DNA of 64,000 bases, taken from NCBI GenBank assembly GCA_041739875.1, contig JBGSNA010000016.1, positions 1 through 64,000 of the forward strand. Reading direction: 5' to 3'. Shown piece by piece: positions 54,327 through 63,663 of the stretch (position 1 is its first letter; each line of letters starts with the position of its first letter). The stretch comes from JBBSJZ01 sp041739875. Lineage in GTDB: Bacteria > Planctomycetota > Planctomycetia > Pirellulales > Pirellulaceae. The position numbers and the translations under genes are program-made. The notes under the pieces are model-generated. The model made no database searches and had not been told where the DNA came from. It saw only the letters and a list, made by a program, of their open reading frames with translations.

Positions 54327-54772
54327 TGCGATATCCAGGCTTCAAGACAACCTCGTTTTACATGCTGGCGATCTTGGCCATCTCCGTGATTGGTGGATGT
54401 TCCCGTAGCGCGGACGTGCGCATTGATGCAAGCGGTACAGTTACCTTGAATGGTCAACCTGTTCCAAGCGGTACCCTAGTTTTGACACCCAAAGTGAGCG
54501 GCCAGATGCCTGTAGCATCAAGAATCGAAAACGGGCACTTTGAATTCGACACTGAAACGGGACCTCGTCCTGGTGAGTACATCGCGCGTGTCAAACCTGA
54601 CGAAGCGACAATCGAAGAAATAGCGACTGCGGCGGAAGAAGACCCTCGCGGCGCTGCGAAAAAGTTCCATGCCAATCACGCTTCGTCACCGTCCGTCGGC
54701 GGTACGATGCAGCGTGAAACCCTTCTCGTGATTGGTGACATCCCCGGACAAACGCTCACGATTGAGCTGTAG
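54326..54772 (+). CDS. Small lipoprotein with a transthyretin/carboxypeptidase-regulatory-like fold
   Basis: A 148-residue lipoprotein. The signal contains MLAILAISVIGGC (lipobox IGGC, Cys at about 25). The mature part begins with the pattern GTVTLNGQPVPSGTLVLTP and has EYIARVKPDEA, matching the beta-rich carboxypeptidase-regulatory-like domains that often follow DUF1559 genes in planctomycetes. Start ATG overlaps the DUF1559 stop by one base (TAATG), so translation is coupled. Confidence 0.85.
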   Translation: MRYPGFKTTSFYMLAILAISVIGGCSRSADVRIDASGTVTLNGQPVPSGTLVLTPKVSGQMPVASRIENGHFEFDTETGPRPGEYIARVKPDEATIEEIATAAEEDPRGAAKKFHANHASSPSVGGTMQRETLLVIGDIPGQTLTIEL

Positions 54773-54863
54773 ACGATAACCGTCGCCCCTATCGCCAGAC
54801 GTTGGTCCGCGTTCTGGCGAGCGTTACTACCAACACCCTCAATAGAAAATAATTGAACCAACC

Positions 54864-56525
54864 ATGCATCGACTACCTCTTTTCCGAACGCTGGCGTGTG
54901 TACTCGCGATCGTGGCGTTTGTTCCGCATGTCGCTAGCGCACACTTTCCTTGGCTGATCGTCAATGAGCATGGAAAACCCGTGCTGTTTTTCGGCGAAGA
55001 CTTGAGCGACCGCACGTACGATTTGCCGAAGAGCCTTGAAGCTTTCCCGCTCAAGCAAATTGGCAACGGCGATGAAACGCACGATCTCAAGATGAGTCCC
55101 ATCGAGTCGGATACGCTAGTTGGCTTGGTCGCGAATGACACGATCCAAGCGAAAGGCTGTATCGTCGGAACGCAAACCTATGGCAACTACCATGGCGCGA
55201 AACTTGTCTATTTTGTGCAGCACTATTTGGGAAGTGATCCGCAAGATTGGCGTACCTCGCCCAGTCATGCTGCACTGCATTGCGACATTCAACCTGATGC
55301 AAAGGGCGTTAAAGTCCAAGTCACTTGGAATGAAAAGCCGCTTGTCGACGCAGGCGTAACGTTGTCGTCTGAAGAGGGAAAAGAACAAGGATCCGCAACA
55401 ACGGACGGCAAAGGCGAAGTCACGTTCACGGGCGAGCAGTTACAACATGGGCTGAACGCAATCATGGTCGGCTTCACCGATAAGAATGCGTCGGGCGTGT
55501 TGGGCGATGAAGCATTTTCGTCGACGAGTAACTATTTGACAGCGACGTTCAATTGGAAGTCCGATGCAACATCGGCATCCAATCCGGCACCTTCGGATGC
55601 CGTACAAATAGTTGCATCGGAGTTCCCGGAGTTGCCAACAGAGCTTACCAGTTTTGGCGGCGCGATCGCTGGAGGGAAACTGTACGTTTATGGCGGACAC
55701 ATTGGCGATGCCCATTCGTACTCCACCGCCGAGCAATCCGACGCGCTTTGGTTCCTTGACTTGAAGAACGCGAAAAGCTGGGAGCAACTCGCATCGGGTC
55801 CGCGACTTCAAGGGCTCGCGATGGTGGCTCACGACGACTCCATCGTACGAATCGGTGGTTTCACAGCGAAGAATGCGGAAGGTGAAGAGCATGACTTGCA
55901 CTCGCAAGCATCCGTGGCAAGATTCGATGCCGCAAACAATCGCTGGATCGAACTCACGCCGCTACCGGAACCGCGTTCGTCACACTCCAGCGTCATTGTG
56001 GGTGATCAAGTTTACGTCGTCGGTGGTTGGTCAATGGCGGGCGACGGTGATACGCAATGGCATAACACCGCCTGGACGGCTGACTTGAGTGAAGAACCCA
56101 TTGTTTGGACAAAGATCGCAACACCGCCGTTCCAACGGCGCGCGTTGGCACTCGCTGCTCACGATGGAAAAGTTTTTGCGATCGGCGGTATGGGACAAAA
56201 GGGTGGACCGAAAACGCGTGTGGATGTTTACGATCTGCGATCGAAACAATGGGTGGACGGACCGTCGCTACAAGGCGAGCCGATGACCGGTTTCGGATGT
56301 TGGGCCGAATCACTCAGTGGACAGCTTTATGTCAGCACGATCAGCGGCACCGTGCAGCGACTCAGTTCCAACGGGAAAGAATGGCAGATTGTGGGTACCT
56401 ACGAACCCGGTCGATTTTTCCACTGCATGTTGCCGATCGACGAACGCCAAATGGTGATGGTCGGCGGTGCGAACATGTCCGTTGGACGGTTTACCAACTT
56501 GGACTTAGTTAAAATCAACAAGTAG
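54864..56525 (+). CDS. Secreted DUF4198-like domain fused to Kelch repeats
   Basis: A 553-residue exported protein. The signal is LACVLAIVAFVPHVASA before HFPW. Residues about 25-230 resemble DUF4198 (AHFPWLIVNEHGKPVLFFGE, then a beta domain with VTWNEKPLVDAGVTLSS). Residues about 250-550 hold about five Kelch repeats: GGAIAGGKLYVYGGH, SIVRIGGF, SSVIVGDQVYVVGGWS, KVFAIGGMG and MVMVGGANMSVG. DUF4198 proteins can be linked to metal uptake; the Kelch part should form a propeller that binds a partner. It follows the lipoprotein gene by 91 bp on the same strand. Confidence 0.85.
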   Translation: MHRLPLFRTLACVLAIVAFVPHVASAHFPWLIVNEHGKPVLFFGEDLSDRTYDLPKSLEAFPLKQIGNGDETHDLKMSPIESDTLVGLVANDTIQAKGCIVGTQTYGNYHGAKLVYFVQHYLGSDPQDWRTSPSHAALHCDIQPDAKGVKVQVTWNEKPLVDAGVTLSSEEGKEQGSATTDGKGEVTFTGEQLQHGLNAIMVGFTDKNASGVLGDEAFSSTSNYLTATFNWKSDATSASNPAPSDAVQIVASEFPELPTELTSFGGAIAGGKLYVYGGHIGDAHSYSTAEQSDALWFLDLKNAKSWEQLASGPRLQGLAMVAHDDSIVRIGGFTAKNAEGEEHDLHSQASVARFDAANNRWIELTPLPEPRSSHSSVIVGDQVYVVGGWSMAGDGDTQWHNTAWTADLSEEPIVWTKIATPPFQRRALALAAHDGKVFAIGGMGQKGGPKTRVDVYDLRSKQWVDGPSLQGEPMTGFGCWAESLSGQLYVSTISGTVQRLSSNGKEWQIVGTYEPGRFFHCMLPIDERQMVMVGGANMSVGRFTNLDLVKINK

Positions 56526-56618
56526 GACACGCACCACGTCATCGTACTGCCGCCATCCTGCGGCATTCGGATCAAACTTGGTGGAACTGGCTCACTCGCG
56601 TTACATGTTGCGAGTGCT

Positions 56619-56678
56619 CGGCTCAGCAGGAGCTTCGCCCTCCCGTTTGTCCGGCTCAGCAGGAGCTTCGCCCTCCCG
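56619..56678. repeat. 27-bp direct repeat, two copies
   Basis: An identical 27-bp sequence (cggctcagcaggagcttcgc followed by cctcccg) occurs at 56619-56645 and 56652-56678, six bp apart, in the gap between two convergent genes. Such identical units are typical of dispersed intergenic repeats. Confidence 0.85.
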
Positions 56679-56720
56679 GTGGCGCGCGTTGAGCGGTATG
56701 CCTTTTTCTTGCCGGTCGCC

Positions 56721-57425
56721 TTAGTACCCGAAATGTGCCGCGGCATGCAGTTTCGCTTGCTCTGGCTCGGTTAAACCCTTGATCAGCAAGGGGCGGAACA
56801 TGTGGTCACGAATTAAATGCGTCCAGAACGTCATTCCATGCACCCCAGCTTCGGACACCTCGATCTTGGCCAACCAGTCTCGCAGTTCCTCGACTTCCAT
56901 ACTTCGCAACCACTCGCTGGGTGGTCGTCCGTCTTGAGCACGCCGCTCCAAAGATACTTGTCCGAACGCGCCTGGGTCGAACGCACCTGGGTCGAACGAT
57001 TCCGGTGCATGCGGTAGCTCGCTGCGAACGACCACAGGATGTCCTGGTTGCACCCGTTGACTAACGCGACGATATTCGGGTGGCACCAGCGACTCGTTGA
57101 GATATCCAGGCAACGCCTCAACGCACTTTCCCGTCTCGCGATGAACCGGTGTCGTGACGCCAGTCATCTTCCATTGACCGTTGACCAACGATTCTCGTTC
57201 GTACCATTGCCAACGTTCATTCTCAGCGGCTATCCAACGTTCTTGAGAATTGAACTCATCGGCGACATGGGTACGGGGGCTATTCTCCACACCCAGCGGA
57301 AAATACGGTTCCGATTCAAATGATTCTTGAGCATGGGACCAGTGCGCGGTGTTCAAAATGCACCCGCTCGCGGCCAGCCATGATGAAAACGATCGTCGAG
57401 TCAGCAGTTGTGTTTTCGATGCCAT
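56721..57425 (-). CDS. Tat-exported protein of unknown function
   Basis: A 234-residue protein. The start at 57425 gives a twin-arginine signal, LLTRRSFSSWLAASG, so export is likely through Tat. The mature chain has WYERESLVNGQWKMTGVTTP, LPGYLNESLVPPEYR, and a C-terminal stretch EWLRSMEVEELRDWLAKI and GMTFWTHLIRDHMFRPLLIKG. I do not recognise the family. A 15-bp duplication encodes FDPGA twice. It lies 244 bp downstream of the DUF1592 gene on the same strand. A longer frame to 57596 exists but would hide the Tat signal. Confidence 0.7.
   Translation of the reverse strand: MASKTQLLTRRSFSSWLAASGCILNTAHWSHAQESFESEPYFPLGVENSPRTHVADEFNSQERWIAAENERWQWYERESLVNGQWKMTGVTTPVHRETGKCVEALPGYLNESLVPPEYRRVSQRVQPGHPVVVRSELPHAPESFDPGAFDPGAFGQVSLERRAQDGRPPSEWLRSMEVEELRDWLAKIEVSEAGVHGMTFWTHLIRDHMFRPLLIKGLTEPEQAKLHAAAHFGY
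56963..56992 (-). repeat. 15-bp in-frame tandem duplication
   Basis: Two 15-bp units differing at one base encode FDPGA twice in the Tat-exported unknown. Confidence 0.85.
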
Positions 57426-57669
57426 ACAGATCACCTGGTGCCGGAGTATCCGCAAAGGTACATCGAGCATCTGGCTTTGTGCGAACAGCGAGACCTTCAT
57501 CGTACGCGAAATCCGTATCGAGCTGGGAACAGGTTGAGCAACCCGCACAGCCCATTCAAACGGAAGTCGCTGCGCCAGCACATCGTTGCCTAGCACGCAT
57601 TTTGCGTCTGGCCCGCATTTGGCATCGGCGACTCACTTAGCCTCGACACTTAAAAAAGCTGGCAACGAA

Positions 57670-60180
57670 CTAGTTCGCATCCACCAGGGATGACGAGGTT
57701 CGAGAGCGGTAGAGAAACGCATCGGAAGTGAGCAGCGAAACGAGCATGGCATTCAAGCTTCCGTCGTTGTCGTTGTAAGCGCGGTGCGCGTCTTGGAGTA
57801 CGATTGCATCGTTGAGCGTTTCATTGCGGCCCATCCAAAAGCGAAACGCGTGGCGCACGAAGACTTGTTCGACACGTTCACTTTCAGCAAGCTTTTGGAT
57901 CATGTCGATGGCGTTCGCAACTTCGCCGTCCAAGGAAGGATCGCCGGAGTCAATAATTTCGCCCGATGAATCGACGGGTTTGTTGAGCTCTTGCTCGCGA
58001 TACAAACCGGCGTGGTTGTACATTTCAAACGGCAACCCAAGCGGATCCATTTTCTTGTGGCATGTCCAGCAATAGTCTTCCCGGGTCACCCGCATGCGTT
58101 CACGCAATGTGTTTTTGGGTTCGTCAGGAAGCATTGCATCGACTGTGATTGGCACATCGGGAATACCGCCGCCCAGCAAACGTTCGCGTATCCAACGGCC
58201 TCGCCGAATCGCGTGATTGTCCATCGCATCGGAGTGCGAAACGAGCCAACTGGGGTGGGTGAGAATACCGAGACGTTCGTCGCCCGTGACCGTCGCCAAG
58301 ATACGTTCTGGTTCCATGGAACCGTCTCCAAAGCTACGTCGACTCACACGAGCAAAGATCACCGGCCCCGAAAGATCCGCCTCCATCACGTCGAGTTTCG
58401 CGTTCGACGGGTTCTTCTTTTCCGCTGGCATCGGCGGTTCCAGTCCCGGATTGGCTTTCTTCAAGTCTTCAAGCTCTGCTGCCTGTTTATCGGCCGCCTT
58501 TTTTCTAGCGATCTTCTCCGCCGCAACGGACTCGGCTTTTTCATCTCCGGAGCGTTCCCGACCGAAGTAAACCTTGTCGGCTTGGGTGGCTACCACTTTG
58601 TCGGTGGTTAGCAACTGTTTGAGAACGTTCTGATCTTCTTGCAGAATGAGCTCGATCAACCGATCCGTGCTTGCCGTTGAGTCGAACATCGCACGATAGT
58701 GGGCTTCGCCCTTGTTGTTGACGCCCGTCTCCGCCAACGCTCTTGCATCTTTGCAAATGTAGCCACCCAGGTCGTAGTCGAAGTACTCGCGAAAGAATCG
58801 CAAGACGCGTGGCTTTCGAATACGATCATCCGACAACATCCGCTCGACTTCGCGTTTCACGTCCTCCTTCGTGCGCATTCGCCCTTGAGTGATCGCGTCA
58901 CGCAGCTCTTGATCGGGTTTGAGGTATCGAAGCGCATGGTTGACGGCCAGCCCCAATTCCCAGTCTTGAAGCAAGACACGGCCATGTGCATCGGGTTTCC
59001 CGTGTTCGGCCAATTCGGGTCGAAACAGCGCGTCGCGATCCAAGAAGATAGATGAAAGACCGAGGTCGACGCCATCTTTCTTGCCAAGCTTGTCAACGGA
59101 TTGCTTGACAATATCGAGATAAGCATCGGACTCCGATTTGCTCGGTGGTCGAAACGTCAGCGCTTCGAAAAGATAGTCCACCGCCGCGCGTAACTGTTGA
59201 TTGTCCACGCCATCCGTCTTCATCAGATCAAGGACTGGCGTTAGTGGTCGGACAACCTTACTGCTGTATACCAAGCTGGTAGGCAACCCACGAAGGTCGC
59301 CTTTCATTTTATCGGCGATGGATTTCGGGTCGTCTGTGATTTGATACGGTTGAGCGATGCTGAGCGGGCCCTCGGCCATGTAGCGAATGATGTCACTTGC
59401 GATGCCCATGATTTGGGTCGCTTCGGCACTGTTGACGCTGTAGAAGTCGGGATAGTTTTCGAGACCATGCGAGCGTGCGGACGACAGGACAGCCGGAACA
59501 CTTTTCACAGCGGTTGCATATGCGACTGTTCCGCCCTGCCATTGGATGATCCGATCGGTACCGAAGTAAAGCTTGAGTTCACCACCGTGGTTGGTGGGAA
59601 CCGCATCGCCGTGCGTGCGAAGGCCTGGCTTTTCTGGATCGAACACTGGCTCCGTGTTGATCAACTCATTCAGACGCGTGATATGCTCGCTAGGAGTCAC
59701 ACGCCAAATGCGTGCGGGAGATGATGTCGGTTTGAGTTGAATGTTGTTTGGAAGCGGACCAAAGAGCAGGTCGTGATCGACGAAGTTGCCTTTGTTGGGA
59801 TCGAGATGGTCATGGAAGCCACCTTTGTCGTGCATGACGCGAGTCAGTTCGCTGACGATCCAGTCGGAAAACCTCAATCGCTCCAAGGTCTCGGGCGCGT
59901 CCGCATCGCGCGGCGGCATTTCTTTTAAGGTGACCTGCGCCCACACGCTTCTCCACGTATTCGCATTGACTTCGTCGACCGGTCCCAGATCCTGCAGTGA
60001 GAGATTTCCTTCGGGTTCAGACTCGCCGTGGCAATCGACGCAATGATTCTTGAGAAACGCACTCGCAACACCATCAAAATCTTGGTGGACCGGATCGCCT
60101 GGCGTGTAGGTTTCGCCACTTGCCGTGAACGCCCCGTACCACGAGATCGCGATTCCCAGTACGAATCTGGCGGGACTCAT
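57670..60180 (-). CDS. Planctomycete cytochrome protein (DUF1587/DUF1592/DUF1588/DUF1585)
   Basis: An 836-residue exported protein. After a signal peptide (FVLGIAISWYGAFTASG) comes a single c-type heme motif CVDCH (about residues 47-51) with the pattern NHCVDCHGESEPEGNL. Then follow the DUF1592-type blocks: HITRLNELI, RFFREYFDYDLGGYICKDA, ILTHPSWLVSHSD with RGRWIRERLLGG, and the DUF1588/1585 segments YCWTCHKKMDPLGLPFE and FRFWMGRNETLNDA. The protein is of a class common in planctomycetes, usually paired with a DUF1552 protein; its substrate is unknown. ATG overlaps the DUF1552 stop (ATGA), so translation is coupled. Confidence 0.93.
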   Translation of the reverse strand: MSPARFVLGIAISWYGAFTASGETYTPGDPVHQDFDGVASAFLKNHCVDCHGESEPEGNLSLQDLGPVDEVNANTWRSVWAQVTLKEMPPRDADAPETLERLRFSDWIVSELTRVMHDKGGFHDHLDPNKGNFVDHDLLFGPLPNNIQLKPTSSPARIWRVTPSEHITRLNELINTEPVFDPEKPGLRTHGDAVPTNHGGELKLYFGTDRIIQWQGGTVAYATAVKSVPAVLSSARSHGLENYPDFYSVNSAEATQIMGIASDIIRYMAEGPLSIAQPYQITDDPKSIADKMKGDLRGLPTSLVYSSKVVRPLTPVLDLMKTDGVDNQQLRAAVDYLFEALTFRPPSKSESDAYLDIVKQSVDKLGKKDGVDLGLSSIFLDRDALFRPELAEHGKPDAHGRVLLQDWELGLAVNHALRYLKPDQELRDAITQGRMRTKEDVKREVERMLSDDRIRKPRVLRFFREYFDYDLGGYICKDARALAETGVNNKGEAHYRAMFDSTASTDRLIELILQEDQNVLKQLLTTDKVVATQADKVYFGRERSGDEKAESVAAEKIARKKAADKQAAELEDLKKANPGLEPPMPAEKKNPSNAKLDVMEADLSGPVIFARVSRRSFGDGSMEPERILATVTGDERLGILTHPSWLVSHSDAMDNHAIRRGRWIRERLLGGGIPDVPITVDAMLPDEPKNTLRERMRVTREDYCWTCHKKMDPLGLPFEMYNHAGLYREQELNKPVDSSGEIIDSGDPSLDGEVANAIDMIQKLAESERVEQVFVRHAFRFWMGRNETLNDAIVLQDAHRAYNDNDGSLNAMLVSLLTSDAFLYRSRTSSSLVDAN

Positions 60181-61496
60181 GCGAGCACTTCCTTGAGCGG
60201 GCCGGTGGCGTTGTCGAACTTCTTGGCCATCTTGTCATTCATGTTGAAACGATCACAGTTCTGGCCGGCTGCACGCAACAGCGACGTGTAGAGTGCGTTG
60301 ATCGGTCGCTTTCCGTCCAGTTGGGTGAAGCAACCCGTTTTGAAGGCGCCATCGAGGTTACCAAGAAGCATCACTGGCCAGTTGGCACCGTTGGTGTGCT
60401 GTTTGTCAGCGTTATTGCTGGTGTAAACAATGAGCGTGTTGTCCATCATCGTGCCGCTTCCTTCAGGCACGCTGTCCAGTGTCTCCATGATCCGCACCAA
60501 CATGCGGCTGTTGTACTGGCGAATTTTGATCCAAATCGGATTGTCGGGTTGGTCCATGTGCCCGAGGTTGTGCCCTTGTTCATTAATACCCAAGCCTTTC
60601 CACGCACCAAAAATTTCGCCTCGGCCTGAGCCAATGGTCAACGTGTTCGTGATCCCTGACGTGAGCGCTGAGATTCCGAGGTCAAGTAGTACATCGTGCC
60701 AGTCCGTTTCGAACTCGGGATTGGTGTATCGCTCATCCACTTGGGGCGCGAACTTGCGCAAGTGATCTGCCACCGTATCGAGTCGCGTTCGTAAGCCGTT
60801 CACCTCTTTGAAACCTTGGACGTATTGGCCATATCGCTGTTGATCCGAAATGGGAAGCGATTGGCCCTTCGCAGCCGCCAACTCTTGGACCTGGCTCATC
60901 ACACTGGATCGAGCTTCATGTTGGAGTCGAATGTTGCCTGTGGAAATGCCGCCATAGAGCATCTGGTAGAGATGATTCGGATTCGAATGCATGAAGATCG
61001 GCTGGCCAGCGCCGCTGGCCGATAGAGTCGCAATCGTTGGCTTGGTCTTCATGTTCTCGATCGAGTCCATGCCAATGCACAGATGCGGCAACAACGTCTG
61101 CGGAAGGACCTTGCTCAGCTCATAATCGATGGTCGGCGCACTCGGTGGCACACCATCACTGCCGCGATAACCACCAAGAGCTCCGAAAAAGGCACTATGC
61201 GACGGGCTGGTGTGGATGCCATGTAGCCCGTTGATGATATGAAGTCGTTCCTTGTAGGGTTCCAGTGCACTAATGGGCTCAGGAAGTTTCGCTTTCGCCA
61301 ATGAGCCACTGTGCGTCATTCCTTCTGGAACACAGGTCTTTGGGTCAAAACCTTGGTTCTGCATAAAAAAGACAATACGCTTTGGCGCCGCGCTGCTGAG
61401 AGGCGATGCTAACAGTCGTTCAGGAACTAGCGACGCTCCCCATGCGGCACCGGTGCTAGCAGCAATTCCCTGCAACAGACTTCTACGGTTAAGCAT
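60177..61496 (-). CDS. DUF1552 protein, Tat-exported
   Basis: A 439-residue protein. ATG 61496 gives a twin-arginine signal, NRRSLLQGIAASTGAA. Family segments include RIVFFMQNQGFDPKTCVPEG, LHIINGLHGIHTSPSHSAFFGALGGYRG, SIDYELSKVL-like TIDYELSKVL, NTLTIGSGRGEIFGAW and MDNTLIVYTSNNADKQHTNG with WPVMLLGN. DUF1552 proteins belong to a sulfatase-like hydrolase group and form a coupled pair with DUF1592 cytochrome proteins; their reaction is not known. The ATGA overlap with the next gene supports a stable complex. Confidence 0.92.
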   Translation of the reverse strand: MLNRRSLLQGIAASTGAAWGASLVPERLLASPLSSAAPKRIVFFMQNQGFDPKTCVPEGMTHSGSLAKAKLPEPISALEPYKERLHIINGLHGIHTSPSHSAFFGALGGYRGSDGVPPSAPTIDYELSKVLPQTLLPHLCIGMDSIENMKTKPTIATLSASGAGQPIFMHSNPNHLYQMLYGGISTGNIRLQHEARSSVMSQVQELAAAKGQSLPISDQQRYGQYVQGFKEVNGLRTRLDTVADHLRKFAPQVDERYTNPEFETDWHDVLLDLGISALTSGITNTLTIGSGRGEIFGAWKGLGINEQGHNLGHMDQPDNPIWIKIRQYNSRMLVRIMETLDSVPEGSGTMMDNTLIVYTSNNADKQHTNGANWPVMLLGNLDGAFKTGCFTQLDGKRPINALYTSLLRAAGQNCDRFNMNDKMAKKFDNATGPLKEVLA

Positions 61497-61926
61497 GATT
61501 GATCTTTCAATGAGACGAACGGTGGGCTGTCTATTTATTGACGGACGGGGCAAATGAACGGGGCAAATGAACGGGGCACGTGATGCGTACTTGTACGATC
61601 GTGTGGCGGACATCTACCGTCTGATCGAAAGCCAAACGCAGTCGGTGATTAAGACTTAGGAGGGATAATTGGGCAGGATTCATCGTCACAGGAACGACGC
61701 AGTTATTCAATGATAACTGATCCGAAGGCCCGCTGTCACTCTCTTTTTCTTCAACCTCGGCAACGTCTCACTGGGCAGCGTCTCATGTTGCGGGCTACGG
61801 CTATTCAGCACCAAGTTCGCACATTTCCGCTGCATCACGCCTCGCCGATTCGACGAAGCGGCGTACTCAGAAATCAGCCGGAGCAAATGGATCTAGCGGA
61901 ATAAACAGTTAAATCCCTGTTAGAGA
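61497..61926. other. Intergenic region of about 430 bp
   Basis: No gene was recognised. A 13-bp tandem repeat lies at 61545-61583, just upstream of the DUF1552 start. Confidence 0.5.
61545..61583. repeat. 13-bp tandem repeat, three copies
   Basis: Units acggggcaaatga (twice, identical) and a third with two changes lie about 50-90 bp upstream of the DUF1552 start. The unit length is not a multiple of 3, as expected outside genes. Confidence 0.85.
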
Positions 61927-63273
61927 CTACTCCGCCGCTTCTTTTTCGGCTTCAACGGCATCGGCCGCTGGTTCGGATGCGGCTGGCTCGGATGCGGCTG
62001 GTTCGGATGCGGCTGGTTCGGATGCTCCCTTCTCAGCGAGATACTTTTCCAGAGCCGCGTTGATTTCGCCGACTCCTTGGTTGTTTTCCACTGCAAGCCG
62101 TTGCCACTTGATAGCTTCGTCAAGCTTACCCATTTCATAGTAAACTCGCGCGACCGTATCCAACACCGTTGCGTCCTTATTCTCTTGAAGCTCCGACGCA
62201 CGTTCTGCGGCCTTGAGTGCAAGTTCCAAATCCGGAGAATCTGGACGTGTCACGGTCGACCAAGCGATTTGATTGAGCGTCTTGGCATCGTCCCATGCAG
62301 TCTCCACGATCTGGGCACGAACAGCCGATGCTTCGTCACTGCGACCTGCGAGCTCGAGGATGCTCAGTTTCGTTTGCATCAATCTTGGCGACGTCCCGAC
62401 TTCGCTTTCCATTTGTTCAAGCAACTCCAGGGCACCCGACCAATCCTTAGCCCGGGTAAGGGCCGCAAGTTTCGTCGAAATTTCCTTGAGACGCTGCTCC
62501 TTCTGGAACGCGACCATCGCTGCTTCACGATCCCACTTGCCGTCCACAATTTGCTTCAACGGCTGATCGATCGAAGCTGGATGTCCAATCCATTCCACGA
62601 CTCCATCCCGGCCGACGACAAACGCACAAGGGATCCCGTTTTGGCTCGCTGCGCGCATGTATGCGGTGTTGGTCCAGTCGCGATCGTCAATCGCTAGCCG
62701 GTATTGAATCACCTCTTCCCAAGTCCTTCCGTCTGGCGATTCCGATTCGAGGAACGATACGACTTTGGCTTCGTCCTCTCGCGTGACCCCAATGAAAGCC
62801 ACTTCGTCACCGTATTCGCTCTGTAGAGTACTGATATGCGGCATACCGACTCGACACGGGCCACACCAGGTCGCCCAAAACTCGACCACGTGAACTTTGC
62901 CCTGGAGTGGTTCGTTGATGGGACTTCCCTTGACCCACTTTGCGATTTGTAAACCGGGGCTCGCGTCACCGATACTCAGTTTCTCTGGAGGCTCGGCTAA
63001 GGCGACTGGCTCTTGCGATGGAGCGGAAAGAGGAGTGCTTGGAATGCTCTTTCCAGAATCGGCCATGCTTGGCGTGTCTGTGACACTTGAATTGTTCGGC
63101 GTCGATGTTGCTTCGATATCGCGAGTATCAAGGCCCGACTCAACCGAGCTGTTGCATCCACCAACCCACAACAAGCTTGGAAGCACGAGCAAGGAAAAGA
63201 CCGAACGAATCGTTGGCTGATGGATTGCTGCCTGACGTGCGGCACGACGCCGGCTCGATAACAAAGAAACCAT
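61927..63273 (-). CDS. TlpA-like thioredoxin lipoprotein with helical TPR-like tail
   Basis: A 448-residue protein. The N-terminal segment SVFSLLVLPSLLWVGGC has lipobox VGGC. A Ser/Thr/Pro linker follows, then the redoxin domain with VHVVEFWATWCGPCRVGMPH (active-site WCGPC near residue 136) and GIPCAFVVGRDGVVEW. The C-terminal third is helical and TPR-like (DWSGALELLEQME, ATVLDTVARVYYEMGKLDEAI) and ends in four SEPAA repeats. It should act as a membrane-attached thiol oxidoreductase or peroxiredoxin-type reductant outside the cytoplasm. The tail may mediate binding. Confidence 0.9.
   Translation of the reverse strand: MVSLLSSRRRAARQAAIHQPTIRSVFSLLVLPSLLWVGGCNSSVESGLDTRDIEATSTPNNSSVTDTPSMADSGKSIPSTPLSAPSQEPVALAEPPEKLSIGDASPGLQIAKWVKGSPINEPLQGKVHVVEFWATWCGPCRVGMPHISTLQSEYGDEVAFIGVTREDEAKVVSFLESESPDGRTWEEVIQYRLAIDDRDWTNTAYMRAASQNGIPCAFVVGRDGVVEWIGHPASIDQPLKQIVDGKWDREAAMVAFQKEQRLKEISTKLAALTRAKDWSGALELLEQMESEVGTSPRLMQTKLSILELAGRSDEASAVRAQIVETAWDDAKTLNQIAWSTVTRPDSPDLELALKAAERASELQENKDATVLDTVARVYYEMGKLDEAIKWQRLAVENNQGVGEINAALEKYLAEKGASEPAASEPAASEPAASEPAADAVEAEKEAAE
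61967..62026 (-). repeat. 15-bp tandem repeat, four copies
   Basis: Four nearly identical 15-bp units (gctggttcggatgcg) encode SEPAA four times at the C-terminus of the TlpA-like lipoprotein. Confidence 0.9.
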
Positions 63274-63663
63274 AGTACTTCAACTCCCGTGCGATGTGGC
63301 AATGCGAGGCAAATCCTCATTAACGCGATGCTATCGTCTGGAATTCCGAAAGGCAACGCGTTTCTCGGTCCACAACCGCTTCGGTCAAGAATTGCTACGG
63401 ATACCGACCCAAGGGTCCGCGATCCGCCTTAGCATCGCAGAGACAGGAAGTGAAGCCTTTTGAATGTAAACGGGTTTCCAAGCCGCATTTCGGCATTAAC
63501 AACCGGAACGCTTGCCTCACCCGCTTTTCTTCCGCCAATAAGTTAAAGGACGCCCCAAACTGCTTTTCCCAACAGCCTTTCCAGCGTCTGAACCTGCTCG
63601 GGAATTCGAATGCTCGCACCGGAACACTCGTCGCGAGACACTCTACCTCTCAGTCGCACTCAG
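63274..63663. other. Intergenic region of about 390 bp
   Basis: No gene, repeat or hairpin of note was recognised. Several short frames on both strands carry no family features. Confidence 0.4.
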
